From positions 1,302,001-1,366,000 of the forward strand of contig JADKGA010000002.1 in the NCBI GenBank assembly GCA_016717165.1: DNA of 64,000 nt, written 5' to 3'. Shown here in pieces: positions 55,881-64,000 of this stretch. Positions within the stretch are counted from its first letter, which is position 1. Each line of letters starts with the position of its first letter. The position numbers and the translations under genes are program-made. The notes under the pieces are model-generated. The model was not told the origin of the DNA and searched no databases. It worked only from the letters and a program-made list of their open reading frames with translations. This DNA comes from Candidatus Lutibacillus vidarii (lineage in GTDB: Bacteria; Actinomycetota; Actinomycetes; Actinomycetales; Dermatophilaceae).

Positions 55881-57038
55881 ATGCCGGACACCACCACCTT
55901 GTCCCGTCGCACCGTGCTGACCGCGCTGGCGGCCGCACCTTTCGTCGCGGCGGGTATGTCGGCCGCGCGGGCGGAGGCCGGCGCCACCGCCTGGACCAGC
56001 GGCCTGAACTCCAGCGGTCAGCTGGGGAGTGGCACCCTGGTCAACCGCCCGACCTTCGCGGCGGCCGCAGTCCTCCTGGACGCCGACCAGGTCGCCGGAG
56101 GGCGCGAGCACGTTCTGGCCAGGGTCGGCGGGGCGGTGTGGTCCTGGGGCGAAGGCACGAAGGGAGCGACCGGGCGAGGGGTGCGTACCGACTCGCTGGT
56201 GCCGGCCCTGGTGCCAGGGATCTCGACCGCGACGACCATCGTGACCGGTCACTACCACAGCCTCGCGGCGCTGGCTGACGGGACGCTGCGCGCGTGGGGC
56301 TACAACCTCTTCGGCCAGCTCGGCGATGGCACCCTCGTGGCACGGCGCTCCCCGACCACAGTTCCCGGCGTCTCCGACGTGGTGGCGCTCGGTGCGGGCC
56401 GGGATATGACCGTGGTGCTCCGTGGCGACGGGACGGTCCTCGCCTGGGGCGGAGGCGCCAACGGCGAGCTGGGAAATGGCACCACGCCAGCGACCCAGAC
56501 CACCCCCGTTGTCGTCTCGGCACCGGATGACATCGTCGCCTTCGCGGGCGGTCGCAACCACGTCATCGCGTTGCGCTCCACTGGCACCCTCGTCGCGTGG
56601 GGGCTCAACAGCTCGGGCCAGCTCGGCGACGGGTCGAAGACGAACCGGTCACTCCCGGTGCCCGTTCCCGGGCTGACCGACGTCGTGAAGATCGCATGCG
56701 GTGCCGATCACTCGGTCGCCCTGTGTGGCGACGGCACGGTGTGGTCCTGGGGTGAGGCCAGCCGCGGCCAGCTCGGGCTCGGATCGACAGTGGACCGGGT
56801 CAGCCCGACCCGGGTCACCGCGATGCCGAGCGCCGTGGCCGTCGGCTGCGGTCGGGATCACACCCTCGCTGTGGGCTCCGATGGACGAACCTTCGCCTGG
56901 GGGCAGAACGACTACGGACAGCTCGGTGACGCGACCCTCGTCCGACGCCCCACACCAGTCGTCATACCGGGTCTGACGAGGGTGGCAGAGGCGCACGGCG
57001 GGCGGGGCTACACCGTGGTACGGCGTCTCCCGGCCTGA
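55881..57038 (+). CDS. Exported RCC1-repeat protein
   Basis: 385 residues. The N terminus TTLSRRTVLTALAAA (twin Arg 9-10) with a hydrophobic core and AARAEA cleavage is a Tat-type signal. The rest is seven or so RCC1 repeats of about 50 residues forming a beta propeller, each ending with a unit such as VWSWGEGTKG, AWGYNLFGQLGDGT, AWGLNSSGQLGDGS, SWGEASRGQLGLGS or AWGQNDYGQLGDAT. ATG 55881 is preceded by GGGGGA. Secreted RCC1-like propellers bind proteins or sugars; this one has no extra domain. It splits the pdxS/pdxT pair. Confidence 0.85.
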   Translation: MPDTTTLSRRTVLTALAAAPFVAAGMSAARAEAGATAWTSGLNSSGQLGSGTLVNRPTFAAAAVLLDADQVAGGREHVLARVGGAVWSWGEGTKGATGRGVRTDSLVPALVPGISTATTIVTGHYHSLAALADGTLRAWGYNLFGQLGDGTLVARRSPTTVPGVSDVVALGAGRDMTVVLRGDGTVLAWGGGANGELGNGTTPATQTTPVVVSAPDDIVAFAGGRNHVIALRSTGTLVAWGLNSSGQLGDGSKTNRSLPVPVPGLTDVVKIACGADHSVALCGDGTVWSWGEASRGQLGLGSTVDRVSPTRVTAMPSAVAVGCGRDHTLAVGSDGRTFAWGQNDYGQLGDATLVRRPTPVVIPGLTRVAEAHGGRGYTVVRRLPA

Positions 57039-57066
57039 CCGCCGACCGGCCTCCCCTTCCGGCGGC

Positions 57067-57102
57067 CCCTACCAGCAGGCCCTACCAGCAGGCCCTACCA
57101 GC
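57067..57102. repeat. 13-bp tandem repeat at the pdxS stop codon
   Basis: CCCTACCAGCAGG occurs at 57067-57079 and 57080-57092, followed by a partial copy (57093-57100) that contains the last codons and TAG stop of pdxS (57095-57097, minus strand). On the minus strand each unit repeats the gene's terminal GGTAGGG. Just beyond it CCGCCG and CGGCGG (about 57039-57065) can pair, possibly ending both convergent genes. Confidence 0.85.
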
Positions 57103-57991
57103 CGCGCTCGGCGAGCCGGTGGGACTGGGGCAGCTCGTCGACATTGATGCCGACCATGGCCTCCCCCAGCCCACGGGAGACCTTGGCGATGACGTCGGGG
57201 TCGTCGAAGAATGTCGTCGCCTTGACGATCGCCTCGGCGCGCTGCGCCGGGTTGCCGGACTTGAAGATCCCCGAGCCGACAAAGACGCCCTCCGCACCGA
57301 GCTGCATCATCATCGCCGCGTCGGCCGGGGTGGCGATCCCGCCCGCGGTGAAGAGGACCACTGGCAGCTTCCCAGCCTCGGCCACCTCCTTGACCAGCTC
57401 GTATGGCGCCTGCAGCTCCTTCGCCGCGACGAAGAGCTCGTCCTCGGGGAGGTTCTGCAGCCGCCGGATCTGCTGGCGGATCTGGCGCATGTGGGTCGTG
57501 GCGTTGGAGACGTCGCCGGTGCCGGCCTCGCCCTTGGACCGGATCATCGCCGCGCCTTCGGTGATCCGGCGCAAGGCCTCGCCGAGGTTGGTCGCGCCAC
57601 AGACGAAGGGCACGGTGAAGGCCCACTTGTCGATGTGGTTGGCGTAGTCGGCCGGCGTGAGCACCTCGGACTCGTCGATGTAGTCGACCCCGAGGCTCTG
57701 CAGGACCTGGGCCTCGACGAAGTGACCGATCCGGGCCTTGGCCATCACGGGGATGGAGACGGCGGCGATGATCCCGTCGATCATGTCCGGGTCACTCATC
57801 CGCGACACCCCGCCCTGAGCCCGGATGTCGGCCGGGACCCGCTCCAGCGCCATGACCGCCACGGCGCCGGCGTCCTCGGCGATCTTCGCCTGATCCGGGG
57901 TGACGACGTCCATGATGACGCCCCCCTTGAGCATCTCGGCCATGCCCCGCTTGACTCGAGCGGTGCCCGTGGTGGGAGCGCTGTCGCTCAT
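57095..57991 (-). CDS. pdxS: Pyridoxal 5'-phosphate synthase subunit PdxS
   Basis: 298 residues, a TIM-barrel synthase. The Schiff-base lysine is in [11 protein letters not shown] (Lys85), a second active lysine lies in [13 protein letters not shown], and Asp29 in GGVIMDVV is also conserved. It assembles the PLP ring using ammonia from PdxT. ATG 57991 is chosen from the family N terminus ([20 protein letters not shown]). Expected to form a 12-mer. Its stop codon lies within a 13-bp tandem repeat. Confidence 0.95.
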   Translation of the reverse strand: MSDSAPTTGTARVKRGMAEMLKGGVIMDVVTPDQAKIAEDAGAVAVMALERVPADIRAQGGVSRMSDPDMIDGIIAAVSIPVMAKARIGHFVEAQVLQSLGVDYIDESEVLTPADYANHIDKWAFTVPFVCGATNLGEALRRITEGAAMIRSKGEAGTGDVSNATTHMRQIRQQIRRLQNLPEDELFVAAKELQAPYELVKEVAEAGKLPVVLFTAGGIATPADAAMMMQLGAEGVFVGSGIFKSGNPAQRAEAIVKATTFFDDPDVIAKVSRGLGEAMVGINVDELPQSHRLAERGW

Positions 57992-58082
57992 CGCTGCCTT
58001 CGCCTGCTTCCTTCGTGCGTATGCCGTACGCGCACCCGGGTCAACCGGATGCATGACCGACCGAGGATACCCGGATCCGACC

Positions 58083-58400
58083 TCACGGCGTCGTCGCCCC
58101 CACGTCCTGGGCCAGCTGGCGCAGCTGCGCGACGTGCCCGAGAAGGGCGATCCGGCCGGATCTGGTGAGCTTGACCCACGTGCGCGGGCGGCCGGTCTCG
58201 CGTGCCTTCTGCTTCGAGGACGACACGTAGCCCGCCTCCTCGAGGGTCTTGAGGTGTTTGGACAGCACCGAGTCAGCGACCCCGAGGAGGTCCCGCAAGG
58301 TCCCGAACTCCATCTCGTCGATGACGCCCAGGGCACCGCAGATCTGCAGCCGCTTGGGCTCCAGCAGGCTGATGTCGAGCGCCGGCGTGGCCCGGCTCAC
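58083..58400 (-). CDS. Winged-helix transcriptional regulator
   Basis: 105 residues, a single winged helix of the HTH_34/MarR-like type: [16 protein letters not shown], then [29 protein letters not shown] (recognition helix), the wing [18 protein letters not shown] and a dimerisation helix [13 protein letters not shown]. There is no ligand domain. It overlaps the membrane-protein gene upstream (58397-58400, ATGA), a pairing known for regulators controlling their own membrane partner. Inverted repeats over the start of that partner are likely binding sites. Confidence 0.85.
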   Translation of the reverse strand: MSRATPALDISLLEPKRLQICGALGVIDEMEFGTLRDLLGVADSVLSKHLKTLEEAGYVSSSKQKARETGRPRTWVKLTRSGRIALLGHVAQLRQLAQDVGATTP

Positions 58401-58891
58401 GTGGCGCTCCGGAGGGCGGCGCGCAACGTCGCGTCAAGGCGAGGGCCAACCCACAGGGTCGTCAGCGCACCCACGACTGCGGCGACGACGGCCCACCACC
58501 AGTCGAGCTGTCCCCGGCGCACCGCGAGCGAGGTGAGGACCCCGGCGAGCAGGACGGCGAAGAGGACGACGGACAGCATCCGCCCCTGCGCGATCTTCCA
58601 CCCGTTGGCCCAGATGCCGGTCAGGTTGCGATAGGCGCGGACCAGCCAGGCCAACCCCACCATGTAGGCGAGGAAGGTGAGGTACCAGAACTGCGCCGAC
58701 GCGGTGCCGACCACGAAGACGAACACCAGGCCCGCCAGCACCGGGTGGTACCACCACGGCGTGATGGCGAGCTCGGCCAGCGCCCCCCTGCCCTGGGCGA
58801 GCGCATCGAGCGCGGCCTGGGCTTCGGCCGCTGAGGGCTGCGCCCGGGCTGGGCCGGGCGAGGACGACGGCATACCTGAGTTATTTTCCAT
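58397..58891 (-). CDS. Small membrane protein of unknown function
   Basis: 164 residues with four hydrophobic helices (VLAGLVFVFVVGTASAQFWY, LTFLAYMVGLAWLVRAY, MLSVVLFAVLLAGVLTSLAV and WWWAVVAAVVGALTTLWVG). The first 45 residues are cytoplasmic, Ala/Gln rich. I do not recognise a family. Its position before a winged-helix gene, with a four-base overlap, suggests a regulator/membrane pair. The promoter region is AT-rich and dyad-rich. ATG 58891 lies inside a TTTTC/GAAAA dyad; no good ribosome binding site precedes it, so the message may be leaderless. Confidence 0.7.
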   Translation of the reverse strand: MENNSGMPSSSPGPARAQPSAAEAQAALDALAQGRGALAELAITPWWYHPVLAGLVFVFVVGTASAQFWYLTFLAYMVGLAWLVRAYRNLTGIWANGWKIAQGRMLSVVLFAVLLAGVLTSLAVRRGQLDWWWAVVAAVVGALTTLWVGPRLDATLRAALRSAT

Positions 58892-58927
58892 TGCAGAAAA
58901 CTACCATGGAACTTTCCGTTCTGGAAA
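58884..58927. promoter_or_regulatory. Candidate operators: two AT-rich dyads over the membrane-protein start
   Basis: TTTTC (58884-58888) and GAAAA (58896-58900) surround the ATG at 58891, and TTTCC (58913-58917) with GGAAA (58923-58927) lie about 28 bases further upstream. Both have similar arms, centre to centre about 28 bases apart, in a short AT-rich island. The winged-helix protein encoded downstream would be the natural ligand, giving autoregulation. No experimental support. Confidence 0.4.
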
Positions 58928-58951
58928 TCCCCGAGTCCATGCCCGACCCGG

Positions 58952-59500
58952 TCAGCCCCGCAGCCCGGTCGGGATGTCGTCGTCGAACTCGACCGTTCGG
59001 GGCAGATCGGCATGTCCGGCCAGCCGGAACCAGCGGACGACGACCTTGCGACGGACCTGGCGCACGGCGGTGACCGCGTCATTGTGGAACCGCCTGGCGA
59101 GCTGGACCCGGTCGTTGGCCGCCGAGAGCCGGTCGATCGCGTCGGTCCCGTCCACATGCTCCGCGCGGACCACGGCGACGACCTCGTCGGGCAGGGAGAG
59201 CCGGATCGCCTCGGTCAGCTCGCTCTCGACCATCTCCCGGCCGCCCGGCGCGTCGACCGCCTCGGAGAGGGACTGGGCCGACGCGTCCGCGAGCAGCAGG
59301 GCGCTCGCCGGGTCCAGCACGCCTGAGTTCGCCAGCTCCAGAGCCGCCTCGGCCCGCCGGACCAGGGCGGCATCGAGCACTGCGAGGGTGCCCTCGACCC
59401 GTCCGTGCAGCCGGTCCAGCCGGGCGGCGCTATAGGACAGGTACCACGCAAGGAGCACCGCCGCCGCGAAGCCGAGCAGGAGCATCTCCTGGGTGCTCAT
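58952..59500 (-). CDS. Membrane-anchored protein, weakly LemA-like
   Basis: 182 residues. One N-terminal membrane helix (MLLLGFAAAVLLAWYLSYSA), then a helical region RLDRLHGRVEGTLAVLDAALVRRAEAALELA and, later, RRFHNDAVTAVRQVRRKVVVRWFRLAG. The order (helix, LxxRV, then RRFHNDAV) recalls LemA-type proteins but the match is loose. The gene overlaps pimA's stop by ATGA (59497-59500) and follows it in the operon, as in other actinobacteria, suggesting a supporting role for envelope lipid synthesis. Confidence 0.6.
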   Translation of the reverse strand: MSTQEMLLLGFAAAVLLAWYLSYSAARLDRLHGRVEGTLAVLDAALVRRAEAALELANSGVLDPASALLLADASAQSLSEAVDAPGGREMVESELTEAIRLSLPDEVVAVVRAEHVDGTDAIDRLSAANDRVQLARRFHNDAVTAVRQVRRKVVVRWFRLAGHADLPRTVEFDDDIPTGLRG

Positions 59501-60690
59501 TCCAGCCCACTCCCCCGGCCCATCCGGACCACCCGCGCCCACAGACCGCTCGGGTCTGCCGCGTCGGCGGCCGCTGCCGCGCCAGCCGTCACCGTCTCGT
59601 ACACCGCCATGACGTCCTCGGCCACCACCGACCAGTCGAAGACCCGGGCCCGCAGCGCCCCCGCAGCAGCGACGGACAGCCGCTCGTCGCGGTCCCGCAG
59701 CAGGTCGACGAGGACCCGGGCCAGGTCGGCGGGATTCTCGTTGGCAAAGGTCCGGCCGGCCGTCCCGCCGTCAAGGACCCGCACGAAGGCCGGGATGTCG
59801 CTGGCCAGCACCGCTGTCCCGGCGCTCATCGCCTCGATGAGGATGATCCCGAAGCTCTCGCCGCCGGTGTTGGGGGCGACATAGACGTCGACGGACCGGA
59901 GCAGCCGGGCCTTGTCCTCCTCGCTGACCGGGCCGAGGAACTCGCAGGCAGCGACCGTCTCCCGGGACATCCCGGCGGTCACCTCCTTGGCGTCCCCGGG
60001 TCCGGCAACGAGCACCCGCACTCCGGGCACCGCGGCAATGACGGCAGGCAGCGCGGCGGCGAGGACCGGCATACCCTTGCGGGGCTCTTCCATCCGTCCC
60101 AGGAAGGCGACCGTCGGGCGGTCGGGGGTGCCGACCCAGCGCGGGTCCGTCGCGGCGGAGGCGAACCGGTCGACATAGACCCCGTTCGGTATGACGACCG
60201 CGTCCCCGCCCACGTGGGTCGTCACGGTGCGGCGGGCGTCCTCGGAGACCGCGATCCGGCCCCCGATCTTTTCCAGGCTGGCGCGGACGAGCGGGTAGGC
60301 CGCCTGCATGGCCCGCGACCGCAGGTTCGAGGTGTGGAAGGTCGCCACGGTCGGGCCCTCGCTGGCCCACAGCGCGAGCATCGAGGCGCTCGGGGTGACC
60401 GGCTCGTGGAGGTGCAGGACGTCGAAGCCGCCGTTCTCGAGCCACTTGGCGACCCGGGCCCCCGTGACCGGCCCGAAGGTCAGCCGGGCCACCGAGCCGT
60501 TGTAGCGCACCGGTACCGCCCGACCGCAGGTGACGACATAAGGCGGCAGGTCGGCGGTCTCGTCGTTGGCCGGTGCCAGGACGCTGACGTGGTGGCCCTG
60601 GGCGATGAAGTACTCCGCGAGATCGCGGACGTGGAACTGCACCCCGCCCGGAACGTCGAACGAGTAGGGGCAGACGATGCCGATCCTCAT
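59497..60690 (-). CDS. pimA: Phosphatidyl-myo-inositol mannosyltransferase (PimA)
   Basis: 397 residues, a GT-B glycosyltransferase of family GT4. N-terminal Rossmann half starts RIGIVCPYSFDVPGGVQFHV; the C-terminal half has RPTVAFLGRMEEPRKGM and the nucleotide-sugar site YVAPNTGGESFGIILIEAMSAG with its EX7E glutamates. It transfers mannose from GDP-mannose to phosphatidylinositol, first step of PIM synthesis, on the inner membrane face. Translationally coupled to the acyltransferase gene before it (60687-60690). Confidence 0.93.
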   Translation of the reverse strand: MRIGIVCPYSFDVPGGVQFHVRDLAEYFIAQGHHVSVLAPANDETADLPPYVVTCGRAVPVRYNGSVARLTFGPVTGARVAKWLENGGFDVLHLHEPVTPSASMLALWASEGPTVATFHTSNLRSRAMQAAYPLVRASLEKIGGRIAVSEDARRTVTTHVGGDAVVIPNGVYVDRFASAATDPRWVGTPDRPTVAFLGRMEEPRKGMPVLAAALPAVIAAVPGVRVLVAGPGDAKEVTAGMSRETVAACEFLGPVSEEDKARLLRSVDVYVAPNTGGESFGIILIEAMSAGTAVLASDIPAFVRVLDGGTAGRTFANENPADLARVLVDLLRDRDERLSVAAAGALRARVFDWSVVAEDVMAVYETVTAGAAAAADAADPSGLWARVVRMGRGSGLE

Positions 60691-61637
60691 GGCGTGCGCT
60701 GTCGGGCCGGGTCGAGGTCGTCGACGAAGACGCGCTGCAGCATGTGCCAGGAGCTGGTGTGCTGGGTGATTCGGGCACCGAGGAAGTCGACGCAGCGCTG
60801 GGTGAGCTCGCGGACCGCAGCGTCGCCGTCGAGGTCGGCCCGAGGCTCGATCTGCTCGCTGAACTCGACCCGCACGACCTTGCCGCCGACGCCCTTGCCG
60901 GGCGGGGCGTCCTCGTACCAGACCGCCGCGGTGAACAGGGCCGCACCGGTGGCCACGGCCAGCGCTGCAGGCCCCTTGGCGACCCGCGCACGATGGCCGC
61001 AGAGGTCGACCTCGACGCCGTTGGCGGTGAGATCCCGGTCGGCCGGGAGCGGGACGAAGGCGCCATGGTGCAGCGCCTCACGCATCGCGTCGAAGGGCTT
61101 GGGGCCGCCGGTCAGCGGGACGATCGTCATCCCCAGCTCGGTGCGGAACCGCAGGAAGTCCTGGAAGACCTCCTCAGGTTCGAGGCGTTCGGCGATCGTG
61201 GTCACCGGCCACAGATGGGTCGTCGACCAGGCGCCGCCGAGGTCGAAGTTGCCCATGTGCCCGATGAAGCAGATGACGCCGCGGCCCTGGTCGAGGTGCG
61301 TCCGGGCCGCCTCGTGGCCGGTCGCCACGACCGCCTCGGCGAGCTGGGTGCTGCTCATGTCGGGCAACCGGAAGGCCTCGCAGAAGTACCGCATGTAGGA
61401 CCGCATCCCGTCCCGGACCAGGTCGTCGAGGGCCTTGTCGTCCAGCTCGGGGCGGACCTTGGCATAGTTGCTCCGGAGCCGGCGCACGCCCTTGCCCCCG
61501 CGCAGGACGGCGGCATCGGCCATGGCCTGGAAGATCCCATAGGCCACTGGCGCGGGCAGCCGCCGCACGGCCTGCCAGCCGACGCGATAGCCAGCGACGG
61601 TCAGGGCCCCGGTGACCGGGTCGAGGATCGAGCTCAT
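60687..61637 (-). CDS. patA: Phosphatidylinositol mannoside acyltransferase
   Basis: 316 residues of the LpxL/HtrB-like acyltransferase family. Catalytic H-x4-D is in CFIGHMGNFDLGG, and YMRYFCEAFRLP, VPLPADRDLTANGVEVDLCG and AVATGAALF are also typical. In PIM synthesis it acylates the mannose added by PimA. Order pgsA-patA-pimA with four-base overlaps equals Rv2612c-Rv2610c. Gene symbol by position and family. Confidence 0.9.
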   Translation of the reverse strand: MSSILDPVTGALTVAGYRVGWQAVRRLPAPVAYGIFQAMADAAVLRGGKGVRRLRSNYAKVRPELDDKALDDLVRDGMRSYMRYFCEAFRLPDMSSTQLAEAVVATGHEAARTHLDQGRGVICFIGHMGNFDLGGAWSTTHLWPVTTIAERLEPEEVFQDFLRFRTELGMTIVPLTGGPKPFDAMREALHHGAFVPLPADRDLTANGVEVDLCGHRARVAKGPAALAVATGAALFTAAVWYEDAPPGKGVGGKVVRVEFSEQIEPRADLDGDAAVRELTQRCVDFLGARITQHTSSWHMLQRVFVDDLDPARQRTP

Positions 61638-62245
61638 GCCCGGGTGACCGCCTGCCGCCGGACCTCGAGCATCCGCTGGACCACGGTGAACCCGGAGGCA
61701 ATCGCGAGCAACGCCAGCACGACCTCGAGCAACAGGGGTGAGACTCCCATCCCGACGACGCCGGTCGCGGTGAGCACGGTGACGAGCCGGTCGGCGCGTT
61801 CGGCGATGCCGACATTGGCCGTCATCCCCAGGCCCTCGGCACGGGCTTTCGCGTAGCTGACCACGCCGCCGAGGATCAGGCAGGCCAGGGCGAGCCCGGC
61901 CATCGTCGAGTCGGCCCCCTGCCCGGCGTAGAAGAGGACCAGCCCACCGAAGATCGCCGCGTCACCGAGGCGGTCGAGGGTGGAGTCGAGGTACGCGCCC
62001 CAGGTCGACGAGCGGCCCGAGCTGCGGGCCATGATGCCGTCGATGGTGTCCGAGAAGGCGAAGAAGACCACGACCAGCGTCCCCACGAGGAACTGGCCGC
62101 GCGGGTAGAAGACCAGCGCGCCCGCGCAGACCCCGATGGTCCCGACGATCGTCACGATGTCGGGACTGATGCCCAGGGCGTTGAAGACCCGCGCCAGCGG
62201 AGTGAGCAGAGTCGTGACCGTGGCGCGAAGGAGGCGGTTGAGCAT
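61634..62245 (-). CDS. pgsA: Phosphatidylinositol phosphate synthase
   Basis: 203 residues. The CDP-alcohol phosphotransferase signature is complete: Asp66-x2-Asp69-Gly70-x2-Ala73-Arg74-x8-Gly83-x3-Asp87-x3-Asp91 (SDTIDGIMAR, then GAYLDSTLD). About six membrane helices. It joins CDP-diacylglycerol with myo-inositol 1-phosphate, supplying the lipid for PimA. ATG 62245 has a weak GGAGG-like site. Second CDP-alcohol phosphatidyltransferase in this window; the other lies at 22960. Confidence 0.93.
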   Translation of the reverse strand: MLNRLLRATVTTLLTPLARVFNALGISPDIVTIVGTIGVCAGALVFYPRGQFLVGTLVVVFFAFSDTIDGIMARSSGRSSTWGAYLDSTLDRLGDAAIFGGLVLFYAGQGADSTMAGLALACLILGGVVSYAKARAEGLGMTANVGIAERADRLVTVLTATGVVGMGVSPLLLEVVLALLAIASGFTVVQRMLEVRRQAVTRA

Positions 62246-62284
62246 GGTGCCTCCCAGCGTAGTGGCGAAGCTGCGGTATGCCGG

Positions 62285-62824
62285 TCAGGCGCTCGGCCAG
62301 GCGGCTGCGAGGCGTTGGCGGGTGTCGTCGAGCAGCACCGGCAGGGCCTTGGTCTGTCCGACGATGGGGAGGAAGTTCATGTCGCCGCGCCACCGCGGAA
62401 CCACGTGCTGATGCAGGTGCGCCGCGATGCCGGCCCCGGCGATATCACCTTGGTTCATCCCGAGGTTGAAGCCCTGCGGGGCGGAGGCGGTGTGGAGCGC
62501 CTGGACCGCCTGCTTGGTCAACGCCGTGAACTCGGTCGTCTCCTCGTCGGTGAGGTCGACATACGCCGAGACATGCCGGTACGGGCAGACGAGCACGTGC
62601 CCGGGGTTGTACGGGAAGAGGTTGAGCACGACGTAACAGTGCTCACCGCGGCGGACGATAAGCCCCTCGGCGTCCTCGCGGGTGGGAGCGGTGCAGAAGG
62701 GGCACGAGTCCCCGGGGTCGCCGGGGGGCTTGGCGCCCTCGATATAGGCCAGACGGTGCGGGGTCCAGAGCCGTCCGAAGCCGTCCGCAACGCCGGCCAG
62801 GTCGTCCGCGCGTTCCGTGGTCAC
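62285..62824 (-). CDS. HIT family protein
   Basis: 179 residues. The histidine triad is AAHLHQHVVPRW (His136, His138, His140), preceded by NLFPYNPGHVLVCPYRH, and an N-terminal CPFC zinc-type pair (Cys41, Cys44). HIT proteins hydrolyse nucleotide phosphoramidate or dinucleoside bonds. By position it equals Rv2613c, a diadenosine tetraphosphate phosphorylase, so that role is likely. GTG 62824 starts the gene; it is the first gene of the PIM operon on this strand. Confidence 0.9.
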   Translation of the reverse strand: MTTERADDLAGVADGFGRLWTPHRLAYIEGAKPPGDPGDSCPFCTAPTREDAEGLIVRRGEHCYVVLNLFPYNPGHVLVCPYRHVSAYVDLTDEETTEFTALTKQAVQALHTASAPQGFNLGMNQGDIAGAGIAAHLHQHVVPRWRGDMNFLPIVGQTKALPVLLDDTRQRLAAAWPSA

Positions 62825-62876
62825 GGCCCGATCCTAGTGCGCGGCGTGTTGGTGCCCAGCGGCCTGGTGACCGTGC

Positions 62877-63105
<229 letters not shown>

Positions 63106-63250
63106 CCCCTCGACACCCCACCGTGTCGACACCTCAACGGTTCGGCCGTGTCGAGCGGATCGTCCACAGCCGTGTCCCGGTTCGTCACGTCGTCCACAGC
63201 CGCGCCCGCCTCAGTGGCGGACCGCCGTTCGGGCGCCGAACCTCGACGGT

Positions 63251-64000
63251 ATGCCGACCAGCCCCCGACACGAGGACCTCGCTGCCCTGGCGCGGCGGCA
63301 TACGGCCGTGGTGGCGTACCGGTCCGCCGCCCAGCACTGGGGCTGGGCGCTGCTGTTCGAGCCGACGCGGCCGCAGCTCGTCGTCCCCCGAAACCGGCGC
63401 ATTTCGGAGAGCGCGCGCTCCCGGTTGGCGGTGTCGTGGCGAGCGCTCAACCCCTCCGACGTCGTCGACGGCTGGGTCACCTCGCCGGCGCGGACAGTCC
63501 TCGACTGCGCCACCGCGCTCCCGTTCGGCGAGGCGCTGGCCGTGGCAGACTCCGCGCTGCGCTCGGGGTCGGTCAGCCACAGGGCACTGCTGGCGCTCGC
63601 CGCACACCATCCGGCGCGCGGCCGGGCTCGGGTGGGCCGGGTGGTCCGGCACGCGAGCGCTGCCGCCGCGAACCCGTTCGAGTCCGCGCTGCGCGCGATC
63701 GCGCTCGGGGTGCCCGGTCTGCTCCCCCAGCCCCAGCTGACGATCAGGGAGAACGGTCGCTTCCTCGGCCGCGTCGACCTCGGCGACCGTGCGCTGCGCC
63801 TGGCCATCGAGGCGGACAGTTTCGCGTTCCATGGCGAGTCCTGGATGCTCACCCGCGATGCCCGCCGGTATGACGACCTCGTCGCCGCCGACTGGCTGGT
63901 GCTCCGGTTCGCGTGGGAGCACGTCGTCCTGCGCCAGCATTGGGTGTCAACGGTGCTCTCTGACGCCGTGGCGCTGCGCCGTGTGCAGCTCGGCGTGCGT
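63251..64000 (+). CDS. DUF559/endonuclease-like domain protein, 3'-truncated by window end
   Basis: An open frame of 250 codons runs to the window end. RHEDLAALARRHTAVVAYRSAA, HWGW, VTSPARTVLDCATALPF and GEALAVADSALRSGSVS are typical of the large actinobacterial group with an AbiEi-like N-terminal part, and GRVDLGDRALRLAIEADSFAFHG near residue 180 is the Vsr/DUF559-type nuclease core (Asp and Glu residues as in very short patch repair endonucleases). The family role is unknown. The usual first 40 residues (helix-turn-helix) are missing, so the true start may lie upstream in damaged sequence. ATG 63251 has no ribosome binding site. Confidence 0.7.
   Translation, partial: MPTSPRHEDLAALARRHTAVVAYRSAAQHWGWALLFEPTRPQLVVPRNRRISESARSRLAVSWRALNPSDVVDGWVTSPARTVLDCATALPFGEALAVADSALRSGSVSHRALLALAAHHPARGRARVGRVVRHASAAAANPFESALRAIALGVPGLLPQPQLTIRENGRFLGRVDLGDRALRLAIEADSFAFHGESWMLTRDARRYDDLVAADWLVLRFAWEHVVLRQHWVSTVLSDAVALRRVQLGVR

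Overview
High-GC (roughly 70% G+C), densely packed actinobacterial chromosome. Most of the window is conserved core genome. Two blocks follow the order known from Mycobacterium tuberculosis and Streptomyces: the garA/ftsR/gcvP neighbourhood with sbp and two DUF881 genes (15.2-23.6 kb), and the hisS-relA-secDF-ruvCAB-yebC-pdx-pimA-pgsA-HIT block (41-62.8 kb). Phosphatidylinositol mannoside genes (pimA, an acyltransferase, phosphatidylinositol phosphate synthase), Sbp/DUF881 and ParA-ScpAB-XerD clusters support Actinomycetia. A Micrococcales/Intrasporangiaceae-like host is my guess from overall style, not something the sequence proves.

Layout. 0-1.0 kb is a decayed accessory scar: a YD-repeat (Rhs) fragment abuts a frameshifted TnsA-like transposase endonuclease gene. 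1.5-9.1 kb holds small secreted, VOC, OsmC, DUF2332, lipoprotein, sucrase/ferredoxin-like, rRNA methyltransferase, DUF1697 and PhzF-like genes. 9.2-15.2 kb has a glutamate-cysteine ligase-like gene divergent from sbcDC. 15.2-18.3 kb is gcvP behind a single-aptamer glycine riboswitch. 18.3-23.6 kb carries MerR, bifunctional nuclease, ftsR, garA, DUF881, sbp, DUF881 and a CDP-alcohol phosphatidyltransferase. 23.7-28.9 kb is a probable light/B12-regulated cluster: a TspO-like membrane protein and a CarH/LitR-type regulator, divergent from FAD oxidoreductase, DUF1365 (frameshifted) and SDR genes. 29.25 kb is tRNA-Pro(GGG). 29.5-39.0 kb is der, an acyltransferase, cmk, tyrA, rluB, scpB, scpA, parA, xerD and ald, nearly all translationally coupled. 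39.2-41.1 kb has three actinobacterial proteins of unknown role. 41-62.8 kb is the second core block. 62.9-63.06 kb contains a 75-base G run between two copies of a 51-bp repeat, almost certainly a sequence or assembly fault. The window ends inside a DUF559-like gene.

How the genes work together. RuvC, RuvA and RuvB form one overlapping operon, and a perfect LexA-type palindrome lies 60 bp upstream of ruvC, so SOS control is expected. YajC-SecD-SecF form an export operon directly before rel, with the usual apt gene absent. PdxS and PdxT (PLP synthesis) are split by a Tat-exported RCC1-repeat gene on the other strand. gcvH is missing from its usual place beside garA.

I found no CRISPR array, prophage or complete insertion sequence. 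The best candidates for something unusual are the Rhs/TnsA junction, the CarH/LitR cluster lacking its fatty-acid methyltransferase, an AT-rich codon island over the Fe-S motif of the sucrase/ferredoxin-like gene, palindromes or tandem repeats at the stop codons of three unrelated genes, and a strong excess of the heptamer GGCATAC/GTATGCC.
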